From: Paracoccus onchidii | GTDB taxonomy: Bacteria; Pseudomonadota; Alphaproteobacteria; Rhodobacterales; Rhodobacteraceae | Direction: 5' to 3' | Length of the DNA: 64,000 nt | Assembly (NCBI RefSeq): GCF_028294535.1 | Contig: NZ_JAQBIE010000002.1 | Span: forward strand, 62,001 to 126,000 | Shown here: in pieces, positions 17,249-26,172 of the stretch | Position numbering within the stretch: position 1 is the first letter of the stretch | How the letters are laid out: every line of letters starts with the position of its first letter | Program-made: the position numbers and the translations under genes | The notes under the pieces: generated by a model | Seen by the model: only the letters and a program-made list of their open reading frames with translations | The model's database searches: none | What the model was told of the DNA's origin: nothing

Positions 17249-17912
17249 TGTCATTTCCCTGTTGATCGAGGCGACGCTGCAGACCTGTTACATGGTCGCG
17301 GCATCCACCATTCTTGGCACCTTGTTCGGGTTGCCGCTGGGGGTTTTTCTGGCCACATCGCAGCGCGGGGAATTGCTGTCCGCCCCATTGGTCAACAAGG
17401 TGCTTGGCCTGATCGTAAATGCGGCGCGCTCGGTTCCCTTCATCATTCTGGTGGTGGCGATCATCCCCTTCACCCGCGCGCTTGTCGGCACCTCGATCGG
17501 CACCAATGCTGCCATCGTGCCGCTGACCATCGCCGCGACCCCCTTCATCGCAAGGTTGGTCGAGAATTCGATCCGCGAAGTCGATGCCGGCCTGATCGAG
17601 GCATCCCGGGCCATGGGCGCCACGCCGTTTCAGATCATCCGCAAGGTGCTGATCCGCGAGGCGCTGCCGGGCATCATGCTGGGCCTGACGCTGGCCGTGG
17701 TCAGCCTGATCGGATATTCCGCGATGGTCGGTGCCGTCGGCGGCGAAGGTCTGGGCGATCTGGGCATCCGCTATGGCTATCAGCGATTCATGCCCGATGT
17801 GATGCTGGCCGTCGTGGCAATCCTGATCGTCATGGTCCAGCTGGTGCAGTCGGTCGGCGAATGGATCGCCGCCCGCGTCGACAAACGCGCCGCCCGCAAT
17901 CGCGGTCACTGA
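17238..17912 (+). CDS. metI: methionine ABC transporter permease MetI
   Basis: The 224-aa membrane protein has five predicted helices and the EAA-loop motif EASRAMGATPFQIIRKVLIREALPG cut here to its core EASRAMGATPFQ, followed by SLIGYSAMVGAVGGEGLGD, a MetI hallmark. Its length is that of E. coli MetI. The start overlaps the end of metN, so translation is coupled. It forms the homodimeric inner-membrane channel of the methionine importer. Confidence 0.92.
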   Translation: MSANVISLLIEATLQTCYMVAASTILGTLFGLPLGVFLATSQRGELLSAPLVNKVLGLIVNAARSVPFIILVVAIIPFTRALVGTSIGTNAAIVPLTIAATPFIARLVENSIREVDAGLIEASRAMGATPFQIIRKVLIREALPGIMLGLTLAVVSLIGYSAMVGAVGGEGLGDLGIRYGYQRFMPDVMLAVVAILIVMVQLVQSVGEWIAARVDKRAARNRGH

Positions 17913-17944
17913 ATTTCACGCAGACAAGATTTCACGCAGACAAG
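17913..17944. repeat. perfect tandem duplication of 16 bp between metI and metQ
   Basis: ATTTCACGCAGACAAG occurs twice head to tail with no mismatch, starting one base after the metI stop and ending just before the AAAGGAG ribosome-binding site of metQ. It looks like a recent slippage duplication of the intergenic spacer and adds 16 bases to the metI-metQ gap. Confidence 0.9.
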
Positions 17945-17958
17945 AAAGGAGCCATCCG

Positions 17959-18735
17959 ATGCTGCGCTTTACCACCCTGATTTCCGCCCTTGCCCTTACG
18001 GCAACCGCGGCCATGGCCGAAGACATCAAGGTCGGCGTCTCGCCGGGCGAACATGGCGAGATCATGGAAGAGGTCGCAAAGGTCGCGAAGGCCAGCGGCC
18101 TGAACATCGAAGTGATCGAGTTTTCCGATTACGTCGTGCCCAACCAGGCACTTGCCGATGGCGACCTGAATGCGAACAGCTTCCAGCACCGGCCTTATCT
18201 GGAAAACCAGATGAAGGATCGCGGTTTCGAACTGGTCGAGGTCGGCACGACGATCACGACTCCGATGGGAATCTATTCCAACAAGATCGCCGATATGGCC
18301 GATCTGCCGGAAGGTGCCAAGGTCGCGATCCCCAATGACCCGACCAATGGCGGTCGCGCACTGCTGCTGTTGCAGGATCTGGGTCTGGTCACGCTGGATG
18401 CGGATACCGGCCTTGTCCCCAGCCCGCTGGATGTCACCGAAAATGCCAGGGACCTGTCCTTCCTTGAACTGGACGCTGCGCAGTTGCCGCGTGCCCTGGC
18501 TGACGCCGATATCGCGATCATCAACACGAATTATGCCCTGGCATCCGGCCTCAACCCCAAGACCGACGCCATCGCGATGGAAAAAGCCGACAGCCCCTAT
18601 GTGAACATCATCGTGGTGAAGCAGGGCGAAGAAGACCAGCCCTGGGTCAAGGATCTGGTCGCCGCGTATCACAGCCCCGAGGTCAAAGCCTTCATCGAAG
18701 AAAAATACGAAGGCTCGGTCCTGACCAGCTGGTAA
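17959..18735 (+). CDS. metQ: methionine-binding protein MetQ (NlpA family)
   Basis: The 258-aa protein starts after GAAAGGAG and has a Sec signal ending AAMAED near residue 21. The NlpA/MetQ pattern is clear: VGVSPGEHGEIMEEV, FSDYVVPNQALADGDLNANSFQHRPYL in part (NANSFQH is the ligand-binding core), and AIINTNYALASGL. There is no cysteine at the signal-peptide end, so it is probably free in the periplasm and not a lipoprotein as in E. coli. It closes the metNIQ operon and is followed by a strong terminator. Confidence 0.92.
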   Translation: MLRFTTLISALALTATAAMAEDIKVGVSPGEHGEIMEEVAKVAKASGLNIEVIEFSDYVVPNQALADGDLNANSFQHRPYLENQMKDRGFELVEVGTTITTPMGIYSNKIADMADLPEGAKVAIPNDPTNGGRALLLLQDLGLVTLDADTGLVPSPLDVTENARDLSFLELDAAQLPRALADADIAIINTNYALASGLNPKTDAIAMEKADSPYVNIIVVKQGEEDQPWVKDLVAAYHSPEVKAFIEEKYEGSVLTSW

Positions 18736-18753
18736 TCCGCCTGACAGTCAGCA

Positions 18754-18781
18754 GGGCCGCCGTTCCCGAGAACGGCGGCCC
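18754..18781. terminator. intrinsic terminator after metNIQ
   Basis: GGGCCGCCGTT and AACGGCGGCCC form a perfect 11-bp stem with a CCCGAG loop, followed by TTTCCCGATTTT on the plus strand. It lies between the convergent metQ and colD genes and may serve both directions. Confidence 0.85.
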
Positions 18782-18792
18782 TTTCCCGATTT

Positions 18793-19965
18793 TCAGACAC
18801 GGAATGCGGCAACCGTGTCGATCGCTTCGCTGAAATCATAATGGTGATTTCCAATGAAGAACCCGTTGCGATCGATGTGATCGGCGTTCACCATTTCGCC
18901 ATGCAGCGAATGATCCATCATCTGCAAAACAGGGTTCTTGGTGAAATTGCCACTGACGATCGGCCGCGTTTCAAACCCGAGCTGGTCAAAGCGATCGATC
19001 ACATCGCGCCGCGTCACGCCGGCCTCGGGGCGAATGATCAGTGCGAACCCGAACCAGCTGCTGTTGCCGGTTTCCCGCTGGACGCGAAACACCGGATGAT
19101 CCTGCATCACCTCGGCAAATCGCTTGCCATTGGCCTGACGCCCCGCAATGATTTCAGGCAGTTTCTTCAACTGTTCCTGTCCAAGCGCGCCCGACATCTC
19201 TAGCGGCCGCAAATTGTATCCGGGCAGCACGAAACGAAAGCTCTCCTCGAAGGGATCATCGCTTTTTTCGCCGGTCACATGGTTTTGCCTGGGCAGGTTG
19301 CGTGTCCAGCCATGGGCGCGCAGGGCCAGAAGGATATGATACAGCTCCTCGTCATCCGTCACCACCAAACCGCCTTCCATGGTCGAGATATGGTGCGAGA
19401 AAAAGCTTGAAAAGGTCCCTATGACCCCGAAGGTGCCAGCTTGACGTTGTTGGAACGTGGCGCCCATCGACTCGCAATTGTCTTCAAGAAGAACGATATT
19501 GCGCCCGTTCATGATGGCTTGGATGCGATCGAAATCATTCGGGTTGCCAAGCAGGTTTACCGCCATGATCGCCCGCGTCTGGTCAGTCACCGCGGCTTCC
19601 AACGCGTCCAGATCATAGTTCAGCGTATCAGGATCTATATCGACGAACTTCATCTTCAGTCCGTATTGATGCAGCGGATAGAAGGTCGTCGACCACGACA
19701 CGGCCGGAACGATCACCTCTGCGCCGGGATCAAGGCGCAGATCCTTGTTCTGGGTATAGCGCAGCGCCGCCACCATGACCAAATTTGCGGAAGACCCGGA
19801 ATTGACCATCACCGCGAAACGACTGCCGGTGTAAGCCGCGAACTCGCGTTCGAAATTCGCGACCTCCTGTCCCATGGAATAGCGGTCCGAGGCAATCACA
19901 CGCTGAAGTGCCGCAAGCTCGGCGTCGTCCCAGGACGACGTGGCCAAAGGAAAACGGGCGGTCAT
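18793..19965 (-). CDS. colD: GDP-4-keto-6-deoxy-D-mannose 3-dehydratase (ColD-type, PLP)
   Basis: The 390-aa protein belongs to the DegT/DnrJ/EryC1 fold, but the usual PLP-binding lysine is replaced by histidine in SFFSHHISTMEGG (His191/His192). That replacement is the hallmark of ColD, which uses PLP plus glutamate to remove the 3-hydroxyl of GDP-4-keto-6-deoxymannose. Long stretches such as VPAVSWSTTFYPLHQYG and LLEDNCESMGATF also match ColD as I know it. Its start overlaps the end of the fcl/colC-like gene by four bases, and gmd lies just upstream, giving the three steps to a GDP-3,6-dideoxyhexose. The product would feed a surface polysaccharide. Confidence 0.88.
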   Translation of the reverse strand: MTARFPLATSSWDDAELAALQRVIASDRYSMGQEVANFEREFAAYTGSRFAVMVNSGSSANLVMVAALRYTQNKDLRLDPGAEVIVPAVSWSTTFYPLHQYGLKMKFVDIDPDTLNYDLDALEAAVTDQTRAIMAVNLLGNPNDFDRIQAIMNGRNIVLLEDNCESMGATFQQRQAGTFGVIGTFSSFFSHHISTMEGGLVVTDDEELYHILLALRAHGWTRNLPRQNHVTGEKSDDPFEESFRFVLPGYNLRPLEMSGALGQEQLKKLPEIIAGRQANGKRFAEVMQDHPVFRVQRETGNSSWFGFALIIRPEAGVTRRDVIDRFDQLGFETRPIVSGNFTKNPVLQMMDHSLHGEMVNADHIDRNGFFIGNHHYDFSEAIDTVAAFRV

Positions 19966-20906
19966 GACGATTGCTCCTGCAGGTAGAATTCATATGTGGC
20001 ACGAAGGCCGTCCTCAAGCGCCGTCGGCGCGGACCAGCCCCACGCTTTTTGCGCAGACACATCCAGAAGTTTCTGCTTCATCCCGACCGGACGCGTCAGG
20101 TCATGCGTGAACCGGCCATCCCAACCGATGACCTTGGCGATGATGGCATAGTAATCATTGATCGAGTGATCCTGCCCCAAGCCGATATTAAGTGTCGCGG
20201 GCAGCGACTCCGGATCCGCCACTGCACGCATCACTGCGTCAGCCAGATCCCCGGCATACATGAATTCGCGCCGCGCGGTTCCATCACCCCAGATCTCGAC
20301 CTCGGACAACCCGGCCTGTCTGGCGCTGTGCACCTTGTGAATGATGGCGGGAACCAAATGGGAATGACGTGGATCAAACTTGTCCCACAAGCCGTATAGA
20401 TTGCAGGGGATCAACGTCTTGTAATTCAGGTCAGGGTTCTCGCGCATGGCGTATTCACACAGCCGCATGGTCGTGATCTTTGCCAGTGCATATCCTTCGT
20501 TGGTCGGTTCCAGCGGACCTGACAGAATGCGGTCTTCGGATAGTCCATGCCCCAGGTCCCGGGGGTAGATACAGCTGGAACCCAGATTGATCAGCGTGCC
20601 GATGCCGGCCTGCAAAGCCGCAGAAACCAGGTTCACGCCCATAGTCGTGTTGTCGGCCAGAAAGCGCACAGGCTCTGCCATATTTGCGTGAATGCCGCCG
20701 ACCACACCGGCGCAATGGACGATGGCATCTGGACGATGATCGTCAAGCCAGCGATCAATCGCCCCGCGATCACACAGGTTCAACTCCGACGATGTCGGCG
20801 CATGGACCTGCCATTCCTTCACGGCGTCATGGGCCAGAATGTTCCGGCCGACCATACCGCGCGCACCGGTCACCAGCAAAACCGGCTTACTGCTAAGTTG
20901 GGACAT
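19962..20906 (-). CDS. GDP-fucose synthase-like / GDP-colitose synthase (ColC-like) epimerase-reductase
   Basis: The 314-aa SDR-fold protein begins MSQLSSKPVLLVTGARGMVG, with the NAD(P)-binding GARGMVG motif. It has SSCIYP and YALAK, the catalytic Ser-Tyr-Lys set of the Fcl/GMER family. I start it at the ATG preceded by GAGGACAGG; the longer reading upstream overlaps gmd and is not family-like. Fcl makes GDP-L-fucose from the Gmd product, while the homologous ColC acts after ColD to make GDP-L-colitose. The tight coupling to colD favours the ColC role, but GDP-fucose synthesis cannot be excluded. Confidence 0.8.
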   Translation of the reverse strand: MSQLSSKPVLLVTGARGMVGRNILAHDAVKEWQVHAPTSSELNLCDRGAIDRWLDDHRPDAIVHCAGVVGGIHANMAEPVRFLADNTTMGVNLVSAALQAGIGTLINLGSSCIYPRDLGHGLSEDRILSGPLEPTNEGYALAKITTMRLCEYAMRENPDLNYKTLIPCNLYGLWDKFDPRHSHLVPAIIHKVHSARQAGLSEVEIWGDGTARREFMYAGDLADAVMRAVADPESLPATLNIGLGQDHSINDYYAIIAKVIGWDGRFTHDLTRPVGMKQKLLDVSAQKAWGWSAPTALEDGLRATYEFYLQEQSS

Positions 20907-20938
20907 CCTGTCCTCGTATCCTTTATCAGGTGATATGC

Positions 20939-22063
20939 TCAACCGTGGTCTTCGATGGAGACCGCAGGCGCCATCCCATGTTCCGTCAGCAGCGCCTGAC
21001 GTTTGGCGGTAACCAGATCCGACGCGACCATCTCGGCGCACATCTCGCGTGCGGAAATGCGCGGTTCCCAACCCAGCAATTCGCGCGCTTTCGACGGATC
21101 GCCCAACAGCGTTTCAACCTCGGCTGGTCTGAAATACCGGGGATCGATACGCAAGATGACATCGCCCTTGGACAAGGCCGGAGCATTGTCGCCCGTAACC
21201 GACGCAACGACCGCGATTTCATCAACACCCGAGCCGCGAAACTCCAGCTCGATGCCCAGTTCCTGGGCAGACCAGAGAATGAACTGACGCACGGAATATT
21301 GTTTCCCCGTCGCGATGACGAAATCCTCGGGGCTGTCCCCTTGCAGCATCATCCACTGCATCCGCACGTAATCCTTGGCATGGCCCCAGTCGCGCAATGC
21401 GTCGATATTGCCCATATACAGGCAAGGCTCGAGTCCCTGTGCGATATTCGCCAGCCCGCGGGTAATCTTGCGCGTCACAAAGGTCTCGCCCCGGCGCGGG
21501 CTTTCGTGATTGAACAGGATTCCGTTGCAGGCGAACATTCCATAGGCTTCACGATAATTGACCGTGATCCAATAGGCATACATCTTGGCGACCGCATAGG
21601 GCGATCGCGGGTGAAATGGCGTGGTTTCCCGCTGGGGCGTTTCCTGCACCAACCCGTACAGTTCGGATGTCGATGCCTGATAGAACCGGGTTTTCTTTTC
21701 CATGTTCAGGAAACGAATGGCCTCCAGCATGCGCAACGTGCCGATCGCGTCGACATCCGCCGTGTATTCCGGGGCCTCGAAGCTGACCGCGACATGTGAT
21801 TGCGCGCCCAGATTGTAGACCTCATCCGGTTCGATCTGTGCCAGAAGCCGCGTCAGGTTGGATGTATCGCTCAGATCCCCATAGTGAAGCCGAAGGCGCG
21901 GCTGCTCTTCATGGGTGTCCTGAAAGATGTGATCGATCCGCTGCGTATTGAAAGACGAGGCCCGGCGCTTGATGCCATGCACCTCATATCCTTTTTCAAG
22001 CAGAAACTCTGCAAGATATGAACCATCCTGTCCGGTAATACCTGTAATCAATGCCTTTTTCAT
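20939..22063 (-). CDS. gmd: GDP-mannose 4,6-dehydratase
   Basis: The 374-aa protein is a clear Gmd. [19 protein letters not shown] is the NADP-binding start, followed by [33 protein letters not shown] with the catalytic residues and [10 protein letters not shown]. It converts GDP-mannose to GDP-4-keto-6-deoxy-D-mannose in the cytoplasm. It is the first gene of the gmd-fcl/colC-colD transcript, with a 32-base gap to the next gene. It is divergent from the glycosyltransferase-sulfotransferase fusion gene. Confidence 0.95.
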   Translation of the reverse strand: MKKALITGITGQDGSYLAEFLLEKGYEVHGIKRRASSFNTQRIDHIFQDTHEEQPRLRLHYGDLSDTSNLTRLLAQIEPDEVYNLGAQSHVAVSFEAPEYTADVDAIGTLRMLEAIRFLNMEKKTRFYQASTSELYGLVQETPQRETTPFHPRSPYAVAKMYAYWITVNYREAYGMFACNGILFNHESPRRGETFVTRKITRGLANIAQGLEPCLYMGNIDALRDWGHAKDYVRMQWMMLQGDSPEDFVIATGKQYSVRQFILWSAQELGIELEFRGSGVDEIAVVASVTGDNAPALSKGDVILRIDPRYFRPAEVETLLGDPSKARELLGWEPRISAREMCAEMVASDLVTAKRQALLTEHGMAPAVSIEDHG

Positions 22064-22246
22064 ACCATTGCACTTTCTTCAAAACACGTCGCTGCGGCCC
22101 GCGCACAACATCACTTTAGGGCGCATTGCGCAACTCTTGATTGGGCGTTCGCATGGCTTTCATCCAGATCAGACAGGGACTGAAAACTGTTTGTGCAGCA
22201 ATGCAACGCCACCGCCAAACCTGGCAGCGACATCACACCCGCAATC

Positions 22247-22276
22247 TTGTCAAGCCAACGTCCGCTATCGTAATAG
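22247..22276 (+). promoter_or_regulatory. candidate sigma-70-type promoter of the GT61 fusion gene
   Basis: TTGTCA at 22247-22252 and TAATAG at 22271-22276 are separated by 18 bases. They lie about 30 bases before the ATG of the large glycosyltransferase gene. The match is fair and no experiment supports it. Confidence 0.35.
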
Positions 22277-22305
22277 GTGTTTTCAACACAAGGAAACGGC
22301 GACGA

Positions 22306-24444
22306 ATGGCCCAGCCAAATCTGAACTGGATCAGCCCCGGCTTGGGCAAACAGGCGCAGCTGGTCGAAGAACCTACCTGGTTCTGGGCAGAGAAGGACGG
22401 CGCCATCGTTGACGCCTGGTCGGTTGCCGAGGACTTCACCCATATCAGCGACCAGACCATGTCGCGCCTGAACGAGCTGACCAGAAACAGCGCCCGGCAT
22501 GACGGCCCGCGCAAGATCGTCGAGTTCAATTGCGGCTTGATCTATGCACCGCAAATCCAGGTGGGAAACCGGAATTTCCGCATTGATGGCAAGACCGTCT
22601 CGATCGATTACAGCAGGCTGTTGATCGCGCGTGAACTCAAGGACAAGCTTGCCGCCCAGATCGAAGCATCACGCGCGGCCACCATATCGCACCCCATCGA
22701 CATCGCTGATGGGATCGCCCGCGATCTTCCCGTCTATGTTCAGGCGCGCGAGATCCATTATTTCTTTCATTTCATGACCGAAACCCTGCCTCAGTTCGTC
22801 ACCATCCGCGACGCCGGCCTGCAGGGCCCGATCACCTTGTGCGACCTGAACGACCCCCCGGCCTATGTCATGGGCTTCATCGAAACGCTGTTTCCAGAGC
22901 TTGCAGACCGGGTGACGGTATCGGGCAAGCGGCACGATGTGTCAGACGCTCTTATCGTTGCGGATCTCGAGGATCTCTCGCGCACGCATGGCGCGATCGA
23001 ACCGCCCCGGCTTGACGCCGATACCAGCGCACAACAACAGAACCCGCACGGGTTGCTCGGCATTTCTACGATGTTCTCAAACAGCCACTCGGTCAATCTC
23101 AAGCGTGTCGCCGAAACCGGACGCGATCTGGTTGCGAAAATGGACAAGAGCCATCTGCCGAAACGTTTCGTGATCTCGCGGCGCAAGGCCAAGCGCAGAA
23201 AGTTGATCGGCGAAGAAAAGCTGCTTGAACTGCTTGAGCCGCTAGGCTTCGAACCCTTTGTCGCTGAAGATTACTCACCGATGGAACAGATCGCCGCGTT
23301 TTCCCAGGCCGAAATGATCGTGTCACCCCACGGGGCGGGAATGACCAATATCATGTTCGCGTCGCCGAACTGCCATGCGATCGAACTGACGCAGAGACAA
23401 TATGTCGGGCGCGCAAGGCATTTTATCCGCCTGGCCGATATTGCACGCTGCGGGTATGAAATCGTCCTGTGTGACGAATCCGGCGACAATTATGAAATGA
23501 AGGCCAATGTCGGCAACGATGTTGCAATTACAACAGATGCCGCTGCGCGCATCGCCCGGCATGTCCAGAATATATTGCAAGATGGGTTTCGCCCGAACTG
23601 GCGTCTCAGAACTGACAAGAAGGTAAACTCCGTGAACGCATTGACCGATATTGCAGGCAAAGAAGCACAGCGCATCCGCTTTTTCGGAATGCAGCGTTCC
23701 GGCAATCATGCCATCATCAACTGGGTCGCCCGCAATCTGGGGACGGACAGCCTGTTCCTCAACTGCTGCAGCGCCCGCAAAAGCCCTTATGAAAGTTTTA
23801 CCCAGCTTGAAGTAAACGGCGAGATCATTCCCAAGGCGAAGCAGGTCGCACTGGATGGCAGCGCCCTGTCGCGATCGCTGGACGGCACGCATACCTTGCT
23901 TGTGTCCTACGAGAACCATTCACCGACAGAAAAGAACATTTCCGAGATTTCTTTACCCACCTATTCCGGGCCGGATTTTGCGAAAAACATCCTGATCCAT
24001 CGTTCTTATCTGAATTGGCTGGCATCCTATATCAAACTGATCCGCAGCCGACTGCAAAAGAAAAAGCAGGACAGCCTCGCCGAAGAATTTGCTCAGGTTG
24101 CGCGCGGAGTCAGTCAGTATACGGATATGCTGGGCGTTCTGATCGATGGTGCACTGCCCGAGAACCTTGTCGCGATCAGTTATGACAAATGGTGCATCGA
24201 CGGTGACTATCGGGCCGAAGTTCTGAACCGTCTGGGACTGCAAAATCAGGACAACAGCCTCGGAAACATTCAGGACTACGGCGGGGGCAGTTCCTTCGAC
24301 GAAACAGGAAGCGCCGAAGTCGATCCCAGCCGTTTTGCCAAGCGCCGGGATCTGATGGAAGGTGATCTGACCTTTGACAGCTTTGCCAAACTACTGGAGC
24401 ATGATCCGACACTGATCGCGCTGAACGCCAAAGGGCTGATCTGA
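22306..24444 (+). CDS. GT61 (DUF563) glycosyltransferase fused to a sulfotransferase-like P-loop domain
   Basis: The 712-aa protein has two parts. Residues about 100-430 form a GT61 glycosyltransferase with HYFFHFMTETLPQF (from His151), FVISRRKAKRRK and SPHGAGMTNIMFASP, the family's nucleotide-sugar site. From about residue 456 a second domain begins with FFGMQRSGNHAIINW, a P-loop like the PAPS-binding loop of sulfotransferases, and continues about 250 residues (ILIHRSYLNWLASYIKLIRS resembles the 3'-phosphate-binding segment). It has no signal peptide. The ATG after AAGGAAAC is chosen; in-frame codons upstream encode a basic, unrelated lead. Next to gmd and colD, it probably adds a sugar to, and sulfates, a surface polysaccharide. 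The sulfotransferase call is by motif only. Confidence 0.72.
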   Translation: MAQPNLNWISPGLGKQAQLVEEPTWFWAEKDGAIVDAWSVAEDFTHISDQTMSRLNELTRNSARHDGPRKIVEFNCGLIYAPQIQVGNRNFRIDGKTVSIDYSRLLIARELKDKLAAQIEASRAATISHPIDIADGIARDLPVYVQAREIHYFFHFMTETLPQFVTIRDAGLQGPITLCDLNDPPAYVMGFIETLFPELADRVTVSGKRHDVSDALIVADLEDLSRTHGAIEPPRLDADTSAQQQNPHGLLGISTMFSNSHSVNLKRVAETGRDLVAKMDKSHLPKRFVISRRKAKRRKLIGEEKLLELLEPLGFEPFVAEDYSPMEQIAAFSQAEMIVSPHGAGMTNIMFASPNCHAIELTQRQYVGRARHFIRLADIARCGYEIVLCDESGDNYEMKANVGNDVAITTDAAARIARHVQNILQDGFRPNWRLRTDKKVNSVNALTDIAGKEAQRIRFFGMQRSGNHAIINWVARNLGTDSLFLNCCSARKSPYESFTQLEVNGEIIPKAKQVALDGSALSRSLDGTHTLLVSYENHSPTEKNISEISLPTYSGPDFAKNILIHRSYLNWLASYIKLIRSRLQKKKQDSLAEEFAQVARGVSQYTDMLGVLIDGALPENLVAISYDKWCIDGDYRAEVLNRLGLQNQDNSLGNIQDYGGGSSFDETGSAEVDPSRFAKRRDLMEGDLTFDSFAKLLEHDPTLIALNAKGLI

Positions 24445-24588
24445 CAACTGCCCTCGCCATATGTGTGACGAGCCAGGCAGCCATGTGATAGGCACGACGC
24501 GCTTGTGGCTGATCTTTATGGCCGGGACGGGTATTTTCGACATCCCATAAACAACGGGACGAGGTCGAACCATTTTTCCTGTCCTTGT

Positions 24589-24615
24589 AGGTCGTGCGGC
24601 TTACCCGCACGACCT
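24589..24615. terminator. perfect 11-bp inverted repeat between convergent genes
   Basis: AGGTCGTGCGG and CCGCACGACCT flank a CTTAC loop in the 219-base gap between the fusion gene and the aldehyde dehydrogenase. Position and symmetry suit a bidirectional terminator, but no T-run follows on either strand, so a repeat element or protein-binding site is also possible. I see no gene in the rest of this gap. Confidence 0.5.
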
Positions 24616-24663
24616 GTCCGCTTGACCGAAAAACGGACTCTCTCACCCGAACGGGTCTGGCAT

Positions 24664-26067
24664 CTAGCGTGCTTCGTTCACGATACGGATCTGCGTGAAT
24701 TCGGCCAGGCCTTCCTCGGCAAATTCGACGCCCAATCCAGATTGTTTCGCGCCGCCAAAGGGTATGTTCGGCCCGAACTCGAGATGTTTGTTAATCCAGA
24801 CAGTGCCGCTTTCCATGCGTTCGGCGACGGCGCGGGTCATATCGCGATCGCTGCCCCAGACGGAACCGCCCAGTCCCAGCTCCAGCCCGTTCGCGCTGGC
24901 CAGGGCAGCCTCGACATCCTCGAACCGGATCACCGGCAGAATCGGACCGAATTGTTCCTCATCAACAATCTGATCGCCATCCTTCACATCGGCCACGATG
25001 GTCGGGTGAATGAAGTATCCCGGGCCTTCGCCGACCTCGCCTCCGGCCAGAACACGACCATCCTGACGGGCGCGATCCAGAAACCCCTTTACCTTGTCGA
25101 ACTGCATCTTGTTTTGCAGCGGCCCGATCGTCGTGCCCTGCTGCAACCCGTCCCCCACCACGGCTTCACGCGCCATGACAGCCAGGCGATCGCAAACCTC
25201 TTCGTAAATGGAATCATGTACATATGCGCGCTTGATCGCCAGACAGACCTGTCCGGCATTCATGAATGCCCCGGCAAACAGTCCCGGCGCCACCTTTTCT
25301 GGATCAGCGCCCGGCAACACGATCGCGGCATCGTTTCCGCCAAGCTCCAGCGTGAGACGCTTGATGGTCGAAGCCGCGCTGGCCATGATCTTTTGTCCGG
25401 TTGCCGTCGAACCGGTAAACGAGATCTTGGCAATGTCGGGATGCGCGGTCAGCAAGGCCCCCAGATCGTTCTGATCCGTAATGACATTCACCACGCCAGC
25501 CGGCAGCAATTCAGCCATGATCGCACCAAGGCGCAGCGTGGTCAGCGGTGTCGTGGGCGACGGTTTGACAACGATTGTGTTGCCCGCCAGCAATGCAAGC
25601 GGCAGCTTGAATGCCACGATCAACAACGGGAAATTCCAGGGGATAATCGCGCCGACAACCCCCAGAGGCTTGCGGAACTGCTGCACAAGACGGGCGTCAT
25701 TGTCTTCGATCACCTTCACCGGCAAATCGTAACTGGCCAGATGGCGTATAAAGGCGCAGGTATAGGCGATCTCGGCCGTCGATTCCGCCAATGGCTTGCC
25801 TTGTTCCTGCGTCAGCAAGCGGGCAAAAGCCTCGGACTCGGCCTCCAGCCGGTCAGCGATTTGCAGGATCAAGGTGCGACGATCGCTGATCGCCATTGCT
25901 GCCCATGCCGGAAACGCCGCCTTTGCCGCCGCCACCGCCTGATTCAGCTGTGCGGCCGAGGCGCGCGGCGCCTGGGCCAGAACCTCTTCGGTTGCCGGGT
26001 TCACGACATCCATGCTGTCGTCGCCGGAAACAAGCTGACCATCGATCAGCAATTTGTATTCGGTCAT
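24664..26067 (-). CDS. aldehyde dehydrogenase, likely partner of the amine dehydrogenase pathway
   Basis: The 467-aa protein is a typical NAD(P)-dependent aldehyde dehydrogenase: IPWNFPLLI, FTGSTATGQ, general base Glu241 (TLELGGND) and nucleophile Cys275 (NAGQVCLA). It is divergent from qhpR across a 314-base region. That region holds an 18-bp element nearly identical to one upstream of qhpA. Amine dehydrogenase turns primary amines into aldehydes in the periplasm. Oxidation of the aldehyde to the acid in the cytoplasm would be the next step, so co-regulation makes sense. The substrate range is inferred, not shown. Confidence 0.87.
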   Translation of the reverse strand: MTEYKLLIDGQLVSGDDSMDVVNPATEEVLAQAPRASAAQLNQAVAAAKAAFPAWAAMAISDRRTLILQIADRLEAESEAFARLLTQEQGKPLAESTAEIAYTCAFIRHLASYDLPVKVIEDNDARLVQQFRKPLGVVGAIIPWNFPLLIVAFKLPLALLAGNTIVVKPSPTTPLTTLRLGAIMAELLPAGVVNVITDQNDLGALLTAHPDIAKISFTGSTATGQKIMASAASTIKRLTLELGGNDAAIVLPGADPEKVAPGLFAGAFMNAGQVCLAIKRAYVHDSIYEEVCDRLAVMAREAVVGDGLQQGTTIGPLQNKMQFDKVKGFLDRARQDGRVLAGGEVGEGPGYFIHPTIVADVKDGDQIVDEEQFGPILPVIRFEDVEAALASANGLELGLGGSVWGSDRDMTRAVAERMESGTVWINKHLEFGPNIPFGGAKQSGLGVEFAEEGLAEFTQIRIVNEAR

Positions 26068-26118
26068 GATAAATCTCCCTCAATTCGAGAGATAGTCTGG
26101 CCTTTGCCCGTAGCGATT

Positions 26119-26172
26119 CTTGCCAAATGCGGCCAAGTGGCGCAGGCAATGCCCATTGGCGCCGCATTTGGC
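26119..26172. promoter_or_regulatory. candidate QhpR operator between the aldehyde dehydrogenase gene and qhpR
   Basis: On the plus strand CTTGCCAAATGCGGCCAA (26119-26136) contains two GCCAA half-sites ten bases apart, the direct-repeat layout of AraC-type sites. A 12-bp inverted copy, GCCGCATTTGGC, follows at 26161-26172 and points toward the aldehyde dehydrogenase, about 94 bases before its ATG. The plus-strand element matches one upstream of qhpA at 16 of 18 positions. Binding by QhpR is inference. Confidence 0.7.

Noticed and set aside
18793..19965. Ordinary sugar aminotransferase (perosamine synthase type)
   Set aside because: The PLP lysine is replaced by histidine in SFFSHHISTMEGG, which fits ColD and would not support normal aminotransferase chemistry.
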